Assembly (NCBI GenBank): GCA_017407755.1
Contig: JAFQVY010000020.1
Coordinates: forward strand, 118,944 to 182,943
DNA: 64,000 nt
Direction of reading: 5' to 3'
DNA from: Clostridia bacterium
GTDB lineage: Bacteria; Bacillota; Clostridia; Oscillospirales; Acutalibacteraceae
Numbering within the stretch: position 1 is the first letter of the stretch; each line of letters begins with the position of its first letter. Under the pieces are notes generated by a model. The model saw nothing but the letters and a program-made list of their open reading frames with translations. It searched no databases and was not told the origin of the DNA. This document shows, piece after piece, positions 55,583 through 63,805 of the stretch. The translations under genes and the position numbers were made by a program.

Positions 55583-56673
55583 ACTAAATCTTCACTGCTT
55601 TCTTTTTTATTATGGCGGTTATTCTTAATTACATTTTCTTTAACCTCATTAATTCTGTCAAAGGGAGCTTTTCCAAGCTTTCTTCTCCAAAAAGGCATTT
55701 TAATAAGTCCGCATAAAGTGCCCAAACCGTAAGCTATATGAAGTATGGGAAACAGGAAAGGCAAAAGCAAAAACTGAGGCTTGATTTTTTTCGTTAAGAA
55801 GCAAACTACTGTGTTAACAAAGTCAAACATAAGATATGCAAGTCCTGTATAAAGCAACGGGTAAATATATCCCAGTGCGGCGAACACAGTAAATATAATA
55901 AGCATAACAAGAAAAACAAAAGGTACAAAATGGAAATACGAAAGACATCCGGGGCAAACACCGCAGGTTAAGCCAATCCAGTATCCGTTGCCGTACTTTT
56001 GTTTTATCATATTACGTAAATTGCTTCTTGTGTGCTGAAAAGAAATAATATCAGGAAAACTGCACATTTTATATCCCGCTTCGCGAATACGGTAATGAAG
56101 CTCGTTATCCTCAGTTCTTCCCAAAGCCTCGTTAAAACCGCCGACTTTTTCGAAAACCTCACGCTTATAAGCAGCGTGAAACAGAGAGTCGTGGTATTCA
56201 GGCTTGCCTGTAGGACGTCTGTAATTTGCAATAGAGCTGCCAAAAAGGCTTTCTTCAGCCGCAAGCAAGGTTAGCTTCCAAGAGGTTTCATTGTCAACAA
56301 TATTCGGTCTTCCGCCGCCTACAATTGTTTCTCCGAATTCTTCCATATTGTAAATACAGCGAGCAATAAAGTTTCTGGGGATAGAAGCATGAGCATCAAT
56401 TCGGATAATAACGTCGCCTGTTGCCCTTGAAAGTGCCGCATTCCAAGATGCCGCCTGACTGCCTTTATTGCTTGTTGTAATAATAACATCCTTGAAACCG
56501 TAATCAGTCGCTTTGAAATCCTCCATCATCGACATGGTTTTGTCTGTAGAGTTGCTGTCAACAAGCACAACCTCGATTTTATCGTGAGGATAGTTTTGGC
56601 TAGCAATATCGCGAAACAGTCCGTTAAGAACTTTTTCTTCGTTATATGCAATTACGCACAGTGAAACCAACAT
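55579..56673 (-). CDS. Family 2 glycosyltransferase
   Basis: A 364-residue membrane-associated glycosyltransferase. The GT2 core starts SLCVIAYNEEK, with VDSNSTD (nucleotide binding), IRIDAHA (the DxD-type acceptor/metal motif) and GRTEDNELHYR (catalytic region). Three to four C-terminal membrane helices follow (about 240-320). The ATG at 56673 is chosen, with AAGGAAG upstream. It lies between a membrane protein and LicD and probably builds the surface glycan that LicD decorates. Confidence 0.88.
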   Translation of the reverse strand: MLVSLCVIAYNEEKVLNGLFRDIASQNYPHDKIEVVLVDSNSTDKTMSMMEDFKATDYGFKDVIITTSNKGSQAASWNAALSRATGDVIIRIDAHASIPRNFIARCIYNMEEFGETIVGGGRPNIVDNETSWKLTLLAAEESLFGSSIANYRRPTGKPEYHDSLFHAAYKREVFEKVGGFNEALGRTEDNELHYRIREAGYKMCSFPDIISFQHTRSNLRNMIKQKYGNGYWIGLTCGVCPGCLSYFHFVPFVFLVMLIIFTVFAALGYIYPLLYTGLAYLMFDFVNTVVCFLTKKIKPQFLLLPFLFPILHIAYGLGTLCGLIKMPFWRRKLGKAPFDRINEVKENVIKNNRHNKKESSEDLV

Positions 56674-56674
56674 A

Positions 56675-57511
56675 TCAGCATACTTCCTTATCAAGTTTTA
56701 TAATCCATTTTGCAGACGTTGCAAGGGAAGCCTCTGAAAAAGGCACAAAATAAAGCATTCCAACGCCTGTAAGAGCAAATAGAAGCCATCCGCCAAAAGA
56801 ATAAAACAGCTTTCTGACTGATTTATTAAGGGTATAATTCAAAATTCTTTCAGATTCTTTAATGTATACCCCTGACGGTAAGCTGTCATTTTCAATAAAT
56901 AAGTAAATAGTAAGAAATTGCCTTGATGTCCATAAAATCCACAAAGCAAATCCTGCAATACCGGTTACAAAAACACTGATTGTTAAGAGTGAGTTGGCTA
57001 AGGGAGAAAATTCACCGCTCATTATAACAGCAAAAAGTATATAAGCAGGTGCAATGCAGGGCAAAAACTTAACAACACATAAAAGCCCGTATCTTAACCC
57101 CAAAAGAAGTGAGCCTTTAAGCTTTTTGGTAAAGTAGTAAAACAAATCGGAAACCTTTGCTTCTTCACCCTTGGTCATAAGATAAAAAAATCTTTTAACC
57201 CCGCAGTAAAGAGGGAAGAGGAAAAGAAAACCGATTGCATAGGCGATGTAGCCTAAAGAACCGCCAACAAGCAGAATTATTGAATTTGCCAAAGAGTCTT
57301 CCATTTCAAGAGAAAATATTTGCTCAATCTTTGCCAGTGCATTAAATAAAGGCGACAGCACAACATCTGCACCAAGCACGAAAAAGCTTTGCAAAAAAAG
57401 CACCATAAGCACACTGGCAAAGAGTATGAAAAATACACATAAAGAGGAACTCCAGTTCCCTTTTGAAAGCAAGGCTTTTGCTTCGCTTTTAATTCGTTTT
57501 TCAGTGTTCAT
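56675..57511 (-). CDS. Polytopic membrane protein, DUF975-like
   Basis: A 278-residue protein with five to six membrane helices. The start MNTEKRIKSEAKALLSKGNW resembles the opening of DUF975/YciC-type membrane proteins, and the segment KVSDLFYYFTKKLKGSLLLGL recalls their cytoplasmic loop. Function is unknown. The ATG at 57511 has GGAGGA upstream; the longer frame to 57556 overlaps pepV and has no ribosome site. It ends one base before the glycosyltransferase start. Confidence 0.75.
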   Translation of the reverse strand: MNTEKRIKSEAKALLSKGNWSSSLCVFFILFASVLMVLFLQSFFVLGADVVLSPLFNALAKIEQIFSLEMEDSLANSIILLVGGSLGYIAYAIGFLFLFPLYCGVKRFFYLMTKGEEAKVSDLFYYFTKKLKGSLLLGLRYGLLCVVKFLPCIAPAYILFAVIMSGEFSPLANSLLTISVFVTGIAGFALWILWTSRQFLTIYLFIENDSLPSGVYIKESERILNYTLNKSVRKLFYSFGGWLLFALTGVGMLYFVPFSEASLATSAKWIIKLDKEVC

Positions 57512-57521
57512 AAAATCCTCC

Positions 57522-58883
57522 TTACTCAGCAATATACATTCTGTACATTGCTTCAAGGCAAATCTGAGCGTGCTTCATAAAGTTTTCTTCATCCAAGCCT
57601 TCGTTGTCAGTATGCAGGTTAGACGTGTCCCCTTTAAACACAGGGCCAAAGGCAACACCGTTGCCTCCGAGCTTTCTGGCATAAGTACCGCCGCCTGTTG
57701 AGTACATCTCAGGCTCTTCACCGGTGATTTCCTCATAAGCACTCTTTAAAATTCCGATAACAGGCCTTGAGTCGTCAAGGTACAATGGTTTTGAATGGCT
57801 AAGCACATTAACCTCAACGTTTTCAAGGTCAGCAGCCTTTTTAACTCTTTTAATAAGCTCCTTGCCGCCAAAGGTAACAGGGTATCGGATATCAAGCGTA
57901 GCTCTTTCTTTTGATTCATTAATCTCAATTGTTGAAGCACAAACCGTTAATGCACCTGACTGAGAATCTCTCATTTTCATTCCCAGTGATGTGCCGTCGC
58001 TCTCAAGCCTTATATGTGTTGAAAGGAAAGAGCAAAGGTTGCCTAAAGATGAAAGAGAAAAGTTTGAGGCAAGCAGGTCAATAAGCTCTAAAATGGCGTT
58101 GTGTCCCTTATAAGGTTCGCAAGCGTGAGCGGCCTTGCCCTTAGACTTAATCATCATACCGTCGGGAGTATACATAAATTCAAACTCGCCTTCTTTTGCA
58201 TCAGCAAGCCTCATAAGCTGGTGGTCGTCACTCTCACTGCAATTAATCACAGCGTAAGCAGTGTCGGCAACAGCGTTTACGGCGTTACCGCCTTTAAACT
58301 CGGTTAATACGGCGGCGTTTCCGCGCTCACAAGTAAGCTCAAGCTGTAAAATACCTTTTTCAGCTCTGCAAATGCCATAATCGGCATCAGGCGTAAAAGA
58401 CATATCGGGCATAGCTTCCTTTGCAAAGTAAGCGGCTACGTCAGTCATTCCAACTTCTTCGTCTGTGCCAAAAATAGCTCTTAATGTATTCTTGCCCTCA
58501 ATTCCGCTTTCTTTAAGAATTCTTAAGCAGTACAGAGTAACAAGGGCCGCACCCTTGTCATCAGCCACTCCTCTGCCTAAAAGTCTGCCGTCTTTTCTTG
58601 TAAGCTCAAAGGGGTTTGAGTCCCAGCTCGAAGACGCGGGCACTACGTCAAGGTGAGTAAGAGTTGCACAAAGCTTTCCCTCTGAACCAAGCTCAGCGTG
58701 ACCTGCCTTGTTGTCAATGTTTTTAGTTATCAGACCAAAGCTTTGGGCTTTATTCAGCATCCAGTTAAGTGCTTCGGCACACTTTTCGTGTCCCTCAACT
58801 GACACTGACTCTATTTTAATAAGCTCGTTAAGATCCTGTAAAAGCTCGTCTTTATAATCAAGAATTTTACTGCCGAATGACAT
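57522..58883 (-). CDS. pepV: Sapep/PepV family dipeptidase (M20)
   Basis: A 453-residue zinc dipeptidase that cleaves short peptides in the cytoplasm. Metal-site motifs are THLDVVPA, GVADDKGAA (bridging Asp), GTDEEVGMTD (catalytic Glu-Glu) and DADYGICRAEKG, with the last His near GDTSNLHTDNE. The lid domain is between residues ~185 and 330. Length is normal. It is the first gene of a minus-strand cluster of four. Confidence 0.92.
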   Translation of the reverse strand: MSFGSKILDYKDELLQDLNELIKIESVSVEGHEKCAEALNWMLNKAQSFGLITKNIDNKAGHAELGSEGKLCATLTHLDVVPASSSWDSNPFELTRKDGRLLGRGVADDKGAALVTLYCLRILKESGIEGKNTLRAIFGTDEEVGMTDVAAYFAKEAMPDMSFTPDADYGICRAEKGILQLELTCERGNAAVLTEFKGGNAVNAVADTAYAVINCSESDDHQLMRLADAKEGEFEFMYTPDGMMIKSKGKAAHACEPYKGHNAILELIDLLASNFSLSSLGNLCSFLSTHIRLESDGTSLGMKMRDSQSGALTVCASTIEINESKERATLDIRYPVTFGGKELIKRVKKAADLENVEVNVLSHSKPLYLDDSRPVIGILKSAYEEITGEEPEMYSTGGGTYARKLGGNGVAFGPVFKGDTSNLHTDNEGLDEENFMKHAQICLEAMYRMYIAE

Positions 58884-58921
58884 AATTCACCTCAAAATTT
58901 ATTTGGAGTAATAAAAAAGTC

Positions 58922-58950
58922 TTTACCTCCAAAGTATATTAGTATATAAT
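58922..58950 (+). promoter_or_regulatory. Sigma-A-type promoter for yfbR
   Basis: TTTACC (58922-58927) and TATAAT (58945-58950) with a 17-base spacer, 67 bases before the ATG. Confidence 0.55.
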
Positions 58951-59017
58951 CAGATTATAACATTATATCATATATATTCCGAAAATGCACTATGTTTTTT
59001 AGAAATAAGGAGATTTT

Positions 59018-59602
59018 ATGGCAAATTATAATTTTTATGCAATGCTTTCAAGAATGAAATATATTAATCGCTGGGGACTTATGAATAATACCCGTGAAGA
59101 AAATATTGGCGAACATAGTCTTGAGGTGGCGGTTTTTGCTCACGCTCTGGTGTGTATAGCCAACAAACGCTTTGGCGAAACCCTTAACGCCGACAGAGCG
59201 GCACTTTTAGGTCTTTTTCACGATGCCAGCGAAATTATTACAGGGGATTTACCTACACCCGTTAAATATTTTGACCCTAAAATCAAAGATGCCTACAAAA
59301 ACATTGAACATCTTAGCGAGCAGAAGCTTATTTCAATGCTTCCCGATTATCTTAAAGAGGAATACGCTCCTCTTGTAGATTCAGACCTTGCCGACTCACA
59401 GCTGCACATTTACGTAAAAGCCGCTGACAAGCTTTCGGCACTTGTTAAATGCCGTGAAGAGCTTAAAATGGGCAACACCGAGTTTTTAAAAGCAGAGCGA
59501 AGCACCTTAGAGGCATTAGAAAAAATAGAGCTTCCTGCATTAAAGGTGTTTATGGAAGAGTTTTTGCCTGCATTCAGCTTAACCCTTGACGAGCTCGACT
59601 AA
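59018..59602 (+). CDS. yfbR: HD-domain 5'-deoxynucleotidase, YfbR family
   Basis: A 194-residue HD-superfamily phosphohydrolase releasing phosphate from deoxyribonucleoside 5'-monophosphates. The family fingerprint is clear: NIGEHSLEVAVFAHAL (first His), LFHDASEIITGDLPTPVKYF (His-Asp and the substrate loop) and the last Asp in KAADKLSALVKC. AAGGAG precedes the ATG. Single gene between two promoters. Confidence 0.92.
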   Translation: MANYNFYAMLSRMKYINRWGLMNNTREENIGEHSLEVAVFAHALVCIANKRFGETLNADRAALLGLFHDASEIITGDLPTPVKYFDPKIKDAYKNIEHLSEQKLISMLPDYLKEEYAPLVDSDLADSQLHIYVKAADKLSALVKCREELKMGNTEFLKAERSTLEALEKIELPALKVFMEEFLPAFSLTLDELD

Positions 59603-59640
59603 GATAATATCTGAAAATTTTGTGAAAGTTTGACGATTTA

Positions 59641-59669
59641 TTGATATTATTCCATATTAGAAATATAAT
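59641..59669 (+). promoter_or_regulatory. Sigma-A-type promoter for the LCP gene
   Basis: TTGATA (59641-59646) and TATAAT (59664-59669) with a 17-base spacer, 60 bases before the start. Confidence 0.65.
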
Positions 59670-59729
59670 TCGGATTACTAAGCTATAATACATTTTGGGT
59701 TTAATAAGGTATCAGAAAGGGGAATGCGT

Positions 59730-60848
59730 ATGTCCGCAGGAAACGAACAGGAGTTTGTAGACATCAGTTCATCAGCTTCAAAAAGAGTGGCTTCTAACAA
59801 AAAGACTAAGAAAAAGCTATTGATTATAAAAGTCTTATGCTCGGTTTTATCTGTTGTTTTTCTTGTAGTCGGAGTTGTTTCTATTGTTTATTACAGTACA
59901 ATTAATCAGTTTCAGTACAAGGATATTAATAAAAATCCCAACAAACCCACAGGCTCGGCATCATCAACAGACCCTATGGGTTCTGAGTTGCTGATTATTG
60001 ATAATGAAGACGGCAATCTTTTAACAGACCCGTACATTCTTAATATTATGCTTTTCGGTGCCGACCAATACGGCAACCAAGGCCTTAGCGATACAATGAT
60101 TCTTCTTTCTATCGACAACCGCCACGAAAAGATTAAGATGACCTCTTTCCTCAGAGACACATATATCTCCATCCCCGGCTACTATTCAACAAAGCTTAAC
60201 GCCGCATATTCCTTAGGTGGTGCCGAGCTTTCCATTCAGACAATCGAAGCAAACTACGGCATACAGATTGACCGTTATGCAATCGTTAACTTTGAAACCT
60301 TCAAAGAAATTGTAGATATTATGGGCGGTGTTGATGTAGAGCTTACTCAGGACGAGATTTATTACATCAATGACCAGATTGCTCAGAACGGACAAAGCGA
60401 GTACCTTCCTTACGACACACAGGCTGGTATAGTTCACCTCAACGGTCAGCAGGCTTTATGGTACGCCAGAAACCGCGGTGGATACGTAAACGGTACCGAG
60501 TACGGCGGTTCAGACTGGGACCGTGTTGAGCGTCAGCGTAATTTCCTTAATGCGGTGATTGATGAGCTTAAAACCTCAGCATCTCTAACGGAAATTGTTC
60601 AGATAGTCAACGCTGTTGGTCCAAATATTACAACTAACCTTAAAAACAGCGAAATCACAATGCTTGTTTCCGGTGCGATGACATATTTAAGCTATGATAT
60701 TGAACAACTTTCAATGCCCACAGACGGCACTTGGAGCTATGGCTATAACGAAGCGGGCTCCGTAATTCTTGTTGACGACTGGTATCAGGCACGTTTCGAC
60801 CTTGCAAAATTTATTTATGAAGACTCTGTTTCAGAACCTCAATACTAA
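59730..60848 (+). CDS. LytR-CpsA-Psr (LCP) family glycopolymer ligase
   Basis: A 372-residue membrane protein that attaches teichoic acid or capsule polymers from lipid carriers to peptidoglycan. It has a basic cytoplasmic tail, one membrane helix (about 33-56) and the LCP catalytic domain with FLRDTYISIPG (catalytic Arg-Asp), KLNAAYSLGG, GGVDVELT and WYARNR. The second of two in-frame ATGs (59730) is preferred, as the AAAGGGG site is 7 bases before it and only 1 base from the first. Confidence 0.92.
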   Translation: MSAGNEQEFVDISSSASKRVASNKKTKKKLLIIKVLCSVLSVVFLVVGVVSIVYYSTINQFQYKDINKNPNKPTGSASSTDPMGSELLIIDNEDGNLLTDPYILNIMLFGADQYGNQGLSDTMILLSIDNRHEKIKMTSFLRDTYISIPGYYSTKLNAAYSLGGAELSIQTIEANYGIQIDRYAIVNFETFKEIVDIMGGVDVELTQDEIYYINDQIAQNGQSEYLPYDTQAGIVHLNGQQALWYARNRGGYVNGTEYGGSDWDRVERQRNFLNAVIDELKTSASLTEIVQIVNAVGPNITTNLKNSEITMLVSGAMTYLSYDIEQLSMPTDGTWSYGYNEAGSVILVDDWYQARFDLAKFIYEDSVSEPQY

Positions 60849-60852
60849 AAAC

Positions 60853-60885
60853 ACGCCGCAATCGTTGATTGCGGCGTTAAATTTT
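60853..60885. terminator. Bidirectional terminator
   Basis: ACGCCGCAATC and GATTGCGGCGT form an 11-bp stem with a GTT loop, followed by TAAATTTTA. Serves the LCP gene and the convergent membrane gene. Confidence 0.75.
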
Positions 60886-61456
60886 ATGCATTATTCTTTT
60901 TTACGGGCTTTAAATCAAAGCACATTACATTAAGTATCAACTCAACATACATAAGTGGTAAAACTAAATAAGTAAAGCTGAAGCCCTTAATAAGGATTGT
61001 TACTGCAATAACTGCAATCAGTGAAAGAACAAACAACAGTCCCGCAAACCCAAAGGCAAATAATTTGTTGTACATACAGCCTCTTACCGTAAGTCCTGCT
61101 ATGATGTAAGGATATATCAGTAGAACTCCTACCATAATACCTAAGAACTCAAAACCGCTTAAAAGTCTGAACACAAATAAAATGATAAATGCCATAGCAA
61201 TAAGCACAGATATTATGTAGCAGGAAAACTCGCCGAAAGCGGGTTTCTTTGTTTTTATAATCATAAATGTGCTTACACCGATTGTAAGGGGCAAAACAGA
61301 AATAATTGAAGCAAAGCTTGAAAAGCCTATTCTTATGCCGTCTGCGGTAATGTCAACGCTTAAAACCGATAATACAAGCATCAACGCCGCAATTATTATA
61401 ATTGCAATGGTAAGCTTCTTGTTTGTGCCAAATTCAACAGCTCTCACTTTTTTCAT
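60884..61456 (-). CDS. Unknown six-helix membrane protein
   Basis: A 190-residue protein with about six hydrophobic helices and short charged ends (KKVRAVEFGTNKK at the start, FDLKPVKKNNA at the end). I recognise no family. Its ATG overlaps the stop of the upstream gene by 4 bases and its AGGAGA ribosome site lies in that gene, so the two are translated together. Confidence 0.7.
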   Translation of the reverse strand: MKKVRAVEFGTNKKLTIAIIIIAALMLVLSVLSVDITADGIRIGFSSFASIISVLPLTIGVSTFMIIKTKKPAFGEFSCYIISVLIAMAFIILFVFRLLSGFEFLGIMVGVLLIYPYIIAGLTVRGCMYNKLFAFGFAGLLFVLSLIAVIAVTILIKGFSFTYLVLPLMYVELILNVMCFDLKPVKKNNA

Positions 61457-62142
61457 GTTCTCATTCTCCTGGGAACGTATTTTTCCTTTTTAACCTTGCC
61501 CTCAAGCTGAGCTTTGGTTTTAGAAGAAAGGCAGAAAAGCAACAAGCCGATACAGCAGGGGATAGCATAACATCTGCTGAGCACAGTAAAATCACTTGCT
61601 TCGTAAGTGGTGGAGTAGGAAATTACCGAGTAAAGAATTACCAAAGCTGAAATTACTGCGGCAAAAATTACAGGAAAAGCAGTTTTAAGTATTCCAAGTA
61701 AATAAATAATTACAAAAGCAGAAGTAATCAGAAGCAAAGCCGCTTCGGCAATATCGATATAATTCTGAGTATAGCTTGAAGAAATTGACAATGCATCTGC
61801 CAGTGCCTTTTTGTTTAAATATGTAGAGAAAGCTATTATAAATTTAATAACAGAGCTAACCAAACCCAAAGCAGCACCCGGTAAAAGAGCTACACTTGCT
61901 CTTCTTAAATCGTAAACTACCGCTCCTGCAATCAGGGTTATGGCAAAAATCGCTCTTACCCACACATATACATTATATAAAGCAGTTTCATTTGTGCCTT
62001 CTACTCTTGTGAAAGCCGAGCAAACCGCAACCCATAAAACCATAAGAACAGGTATAGCGGCTACAACTGCTAAAAGTGCCGCCAAAGTCGGCAGTGATGA
62101 CTTCTTGTGCACAAGAGGAAAGCTTATTTTAAAAGATTTCAT
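61453..62142 (-). CDS. Unknown membrane protein
   Basis: A 229-residue protein with about six hydrophobic helices, a short basic cytoplasmic start (MKSFKISFPLVHKKSS) and a basic end (KKEKYVPRRMRT). No family is recognised. GGAGGG precedes the ATG. It is first in a two-gene unit with the next membrane protein, and divergent from the ymxH-like gene. Confidence 0.7.
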   Translation of the reverse strand: MKSFKISFPLVHKKSSLPTLAALLAVVAAIPVLMVLWVAVCSAFTRVEGTNETALYNVYVWVRAIFAITLIAGAVVYDLRRASVALLPGAALGLVSSVIKFIIAFSTYLNKKALADALSISSSYTQNYIDIAEAALLLITSAFVIIYLLGILKTAFPVIFAAVISALVILYSVISYSTTYEASDFTVLSRCYAIPCCIGLLLFCLSSKTKAQLEGKVKKEKYVPRRMRT

Positions 62143-62275
62143 AAAAACCCTCCAAACATAGTTTTTTATATTTTAACATAAATAAAGTATTTTTCAATAG
62201 AATTGGTCAAAATTTCATAAAAGCCTCATATTTCACAGTTCACTGCATATATTTAAGCAGAAGGGGAGAGAAATT

Positions 62276-62557
62276 TTGATAAGCAGAGTTTTTGACCTCA
62301 GACGTAAAGAGGTGATAGATAGCCTCAGCGGTTCCCGCGTGGGCTTTATAGACGATGTCGAAATAGATACCCTTACCGCAAATGTCCGCTCCGTTGTAAT
62401 CTTCGGAAGACCCCGTTTGTTCGGCATTTTAGGCAAATCCGAGGATGTAATCATACCTTGGAGCGATATTACTCTTATCGGCGAAGATACCGTGCTTGTA
62501 ACAACAAATGTAAGAAATAAACAAAAAGTATTCACAAAACAAAAGCTATTTCGTTAA
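62276..62557 (+). CDS. ymxH: YlmC/YmxH family PRC-barrel protein
   Basis: A 93-residue PRC-barrel protein of the YlmC/YmxH family, common in spore formers. ISRVFDLRRKEVIDSLSGSRVG and IPWSDITLIGEDTVLV are family-typical. The start is a TTG at 62276 with AAGGGGAG 8 bases upstream. A TCATATT (62226-62232) and CATATATT (62246-62253) pair upstream, 13 bases apart, weakly resembles a sigma-E promoter. Confidence 0.83.
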   Translation: MISRVFDLRRKEVIDSLSGSRVGFIDDVEIDTLTANVRSVVIFGRPRLFGILGKSEDVIIPWSDITLIGEDTVLVTTNVRNKQKVFTKQKLFR

Positions 62558-62704
62558 AATAACGGCTTCGAAAGTTTGTGCCATTTAGCAATACAACTAA
62601 ATTAAACCGCAAAAAATTGTACAACATCACGAAGAATAATTCGTATAAAGAAAATAACGCTAATTATAATTCGAAAATAGAAATAAAATCGAGTCAGTGA
62701 AATT
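62558..62704 (+). other. Non-coding gap after ymxH with no recognised element
   Basis: The first part of the 386-base gap between the ymxH-like and sleB-like genes is AT-rich, with stops in all frames I followed. I see no terminator with a clear T run and no RNA gene. Confidence 0.5.
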
Positions 62705-62733
62705 TTGCAATATCCCAAAAAGTATGTCATAAT
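62705..62733 (+). promoter_or_regulatory. Sigma-A-type promoter for the sleB-like gene
   Basis: TTGCAA (62705-62710) and CATAAT (62728-62733) with a 17-base spacer. It lies about 210 bases before the start codon, so the transcript has a long leader. Confidence 0.6.
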
Positions 62734-62739
62734 ACCCCT

Positions 62740-62935
62740 CGGATTGTGTGATCAAGCAAAAATTTTACTGCTTACACAAGACCTTAGATGAATCTTTGCG
62801 AAGCTTCAAAATAAAATTTCAAAAGAAACTTGAAGCCAAGCTCAGTGTGACAATTCAATAAGGCTCTTGTCTTAGGGCACTTCAGCCGAGTAATCGGTAT
62901 GCACAGATTTCCTTTGTATGTGCCCGGAATAAGGA
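62740..62935 (+). promoter_or_regulatory. Long structured 5' leader of the sleB-like gene, unassigned
   Basis: Three hairpins follow one another: TTGTGT/ACACAA with inner AAGCA/TGCTT (62744-62780), GCTTCAA/TTGAAGC (62803-62837), and GGGCAC/GTGCCC with inner CCG/CGG (62875-62925), the last ending just before the AAGGAGG site. The sequence does not match the c-di-AMP, c-di-GMP or other riboswitch consensus I know. Confidence 0.5.
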
Positions 62936-62943
62936 GGACAAAT

Positions 62944-63675
62944 TTGATAAAAGCATTCAAAAGATCGACTGCTGTTTTATCTTTAGCTCTTGTAATGGCA
63001 ATCGCAATTACACCTTGCCTTATTTGCATTCTTGCAAATAACGATGTAAAGGCTGCTACTGATACAAATAGCCGACCCGAAGGAAGCATTCAGCTTGTAA
63101 CCAAGACTTATAAGGAAGACCAGATTCTTTCAGCAAAGCAGGACGATGAGTCCTTTTCTCGAGCTCAGGCGTTTGACCTTGCAAAAAAGGCAACCGCAAA
63201 AGCAGTAACTGAGCTTGAGGAACAAAAAGAGTCAGGCGAAGCAGTTCTCTGTGCGACAGAGAGTAAGGATTTTCTGCTTCAGATTGATAACCCTGACACA
63301 TCCTATGTGAGCTATAGCGTAGAGCTCTCTGACTATGACAGAGACGTTCTTGAGCACCTTGTAATGGGTGAAGCAGGCGGCCAAGGCTATATCGGTTGCT
63401 GTCTTGTTGCTCAGGCAATCAAAGACACAATGATTACTGACGGATACCCCTCAGTTGATGCAGTTCGATTAGGCAACGGCTACTCCGCATCCCTTGATAA
63501 TGTTCCTAACCAAGATGTATTAGACGCTATCGAGTTCGTATTCGATAACGGCGGTGCCGCAGTTCAGCATAGGGTAATCTACTTCTATGCACCTAACGTA
63601 TGCGAAAGCGCATTCCACGAGTCTCAGAATTATGTAGTTACCCACGGTGGCCACAAATTCTTTGACAGATGGTAA
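62944..63675 (+). CDS. SleB-like cell wall hydrolase (Hydrolase_2)
   Basis: A 243-residue exported peptidoglycan hydrolase related to the spore cortex-lytic enzyme SleB. It has a basic start, a hydrophobic signal segment (about 12-33, ending VKAA), a linker of about 70 residues, and a Hydrolase_2 domain. The catalytic Glu is Glu143 in VMGEAGGQG, followed by VAQAIKDT and a C-terminal GGHKFFDRW. The start is TTG at 62944 with AAGGAGG 6-8 bases upstream; an in-frame ATG at 62899 is inside the leader hairpin. It could act in germination or in vegetative wall turnover. Confidence 0.85.
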   Translation: MIKAFKRSTAVLSLALVMAIAITPCLICILANNDVKAATDTNSRPEGSIQLVTKTYKEDQILSAKQDDESFSRAQAFDLAKKATAKAVTELEEQKESGEAVLCATESKDFLLQIDNPDTSYVSYSVELSDYDRDVLEHLVMGEAGGQGYIGCCLVAQAIKDTMITDGYPSVDAVRLGNGYSASLDNVPNQDVLDAIEFVFDNGGAAVQHRVIYFYAPNVCESAFHESQNYVVTHGGHKFFDRW

Positions 63676-63703
63676 ATTTTTCTTATATCACCAATCAATC
63701 CTG

Positions 63704-63740
63704 AAACGCTCTTCTTAATGGGAAGAGCGTTTCTTCTTTA
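63704..63740 (+). terminator. Terminator of the sleB-like gene
   Basis: AAACGCTCTTC (63704-63714) and GAAGAGCGTTT (63722-63732) followed by CTTCTTTA. Confidence 0.8.
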
Positions 63741-63770
63741 TAAAAATGTCAAAAAAATCCTTAAAAACCC

Positions 63771-63799
63771 TTGACTTTATCTAAGTTTTTTGGTATCAT
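63771..63799 (+). promoter_or_regulatory. Sigma-A-type promoter for rpsB
   Basis: TTGACT (63771-63776) and TATCAT (63794-63799) with a 17-base spacer, 114 bases before rpsB. Confidence 0.75.
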
Positions 63800-63805
63800 A
63801 CTAAG

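Noticed and set aside
62740-62943. c-di-AMP (ydaO) riboswitch before the sleB-like gene
   Set aside because: Expected by gene context, but the conserved GGGGGACC and GGGGUGAAUCC-like segments are absent.
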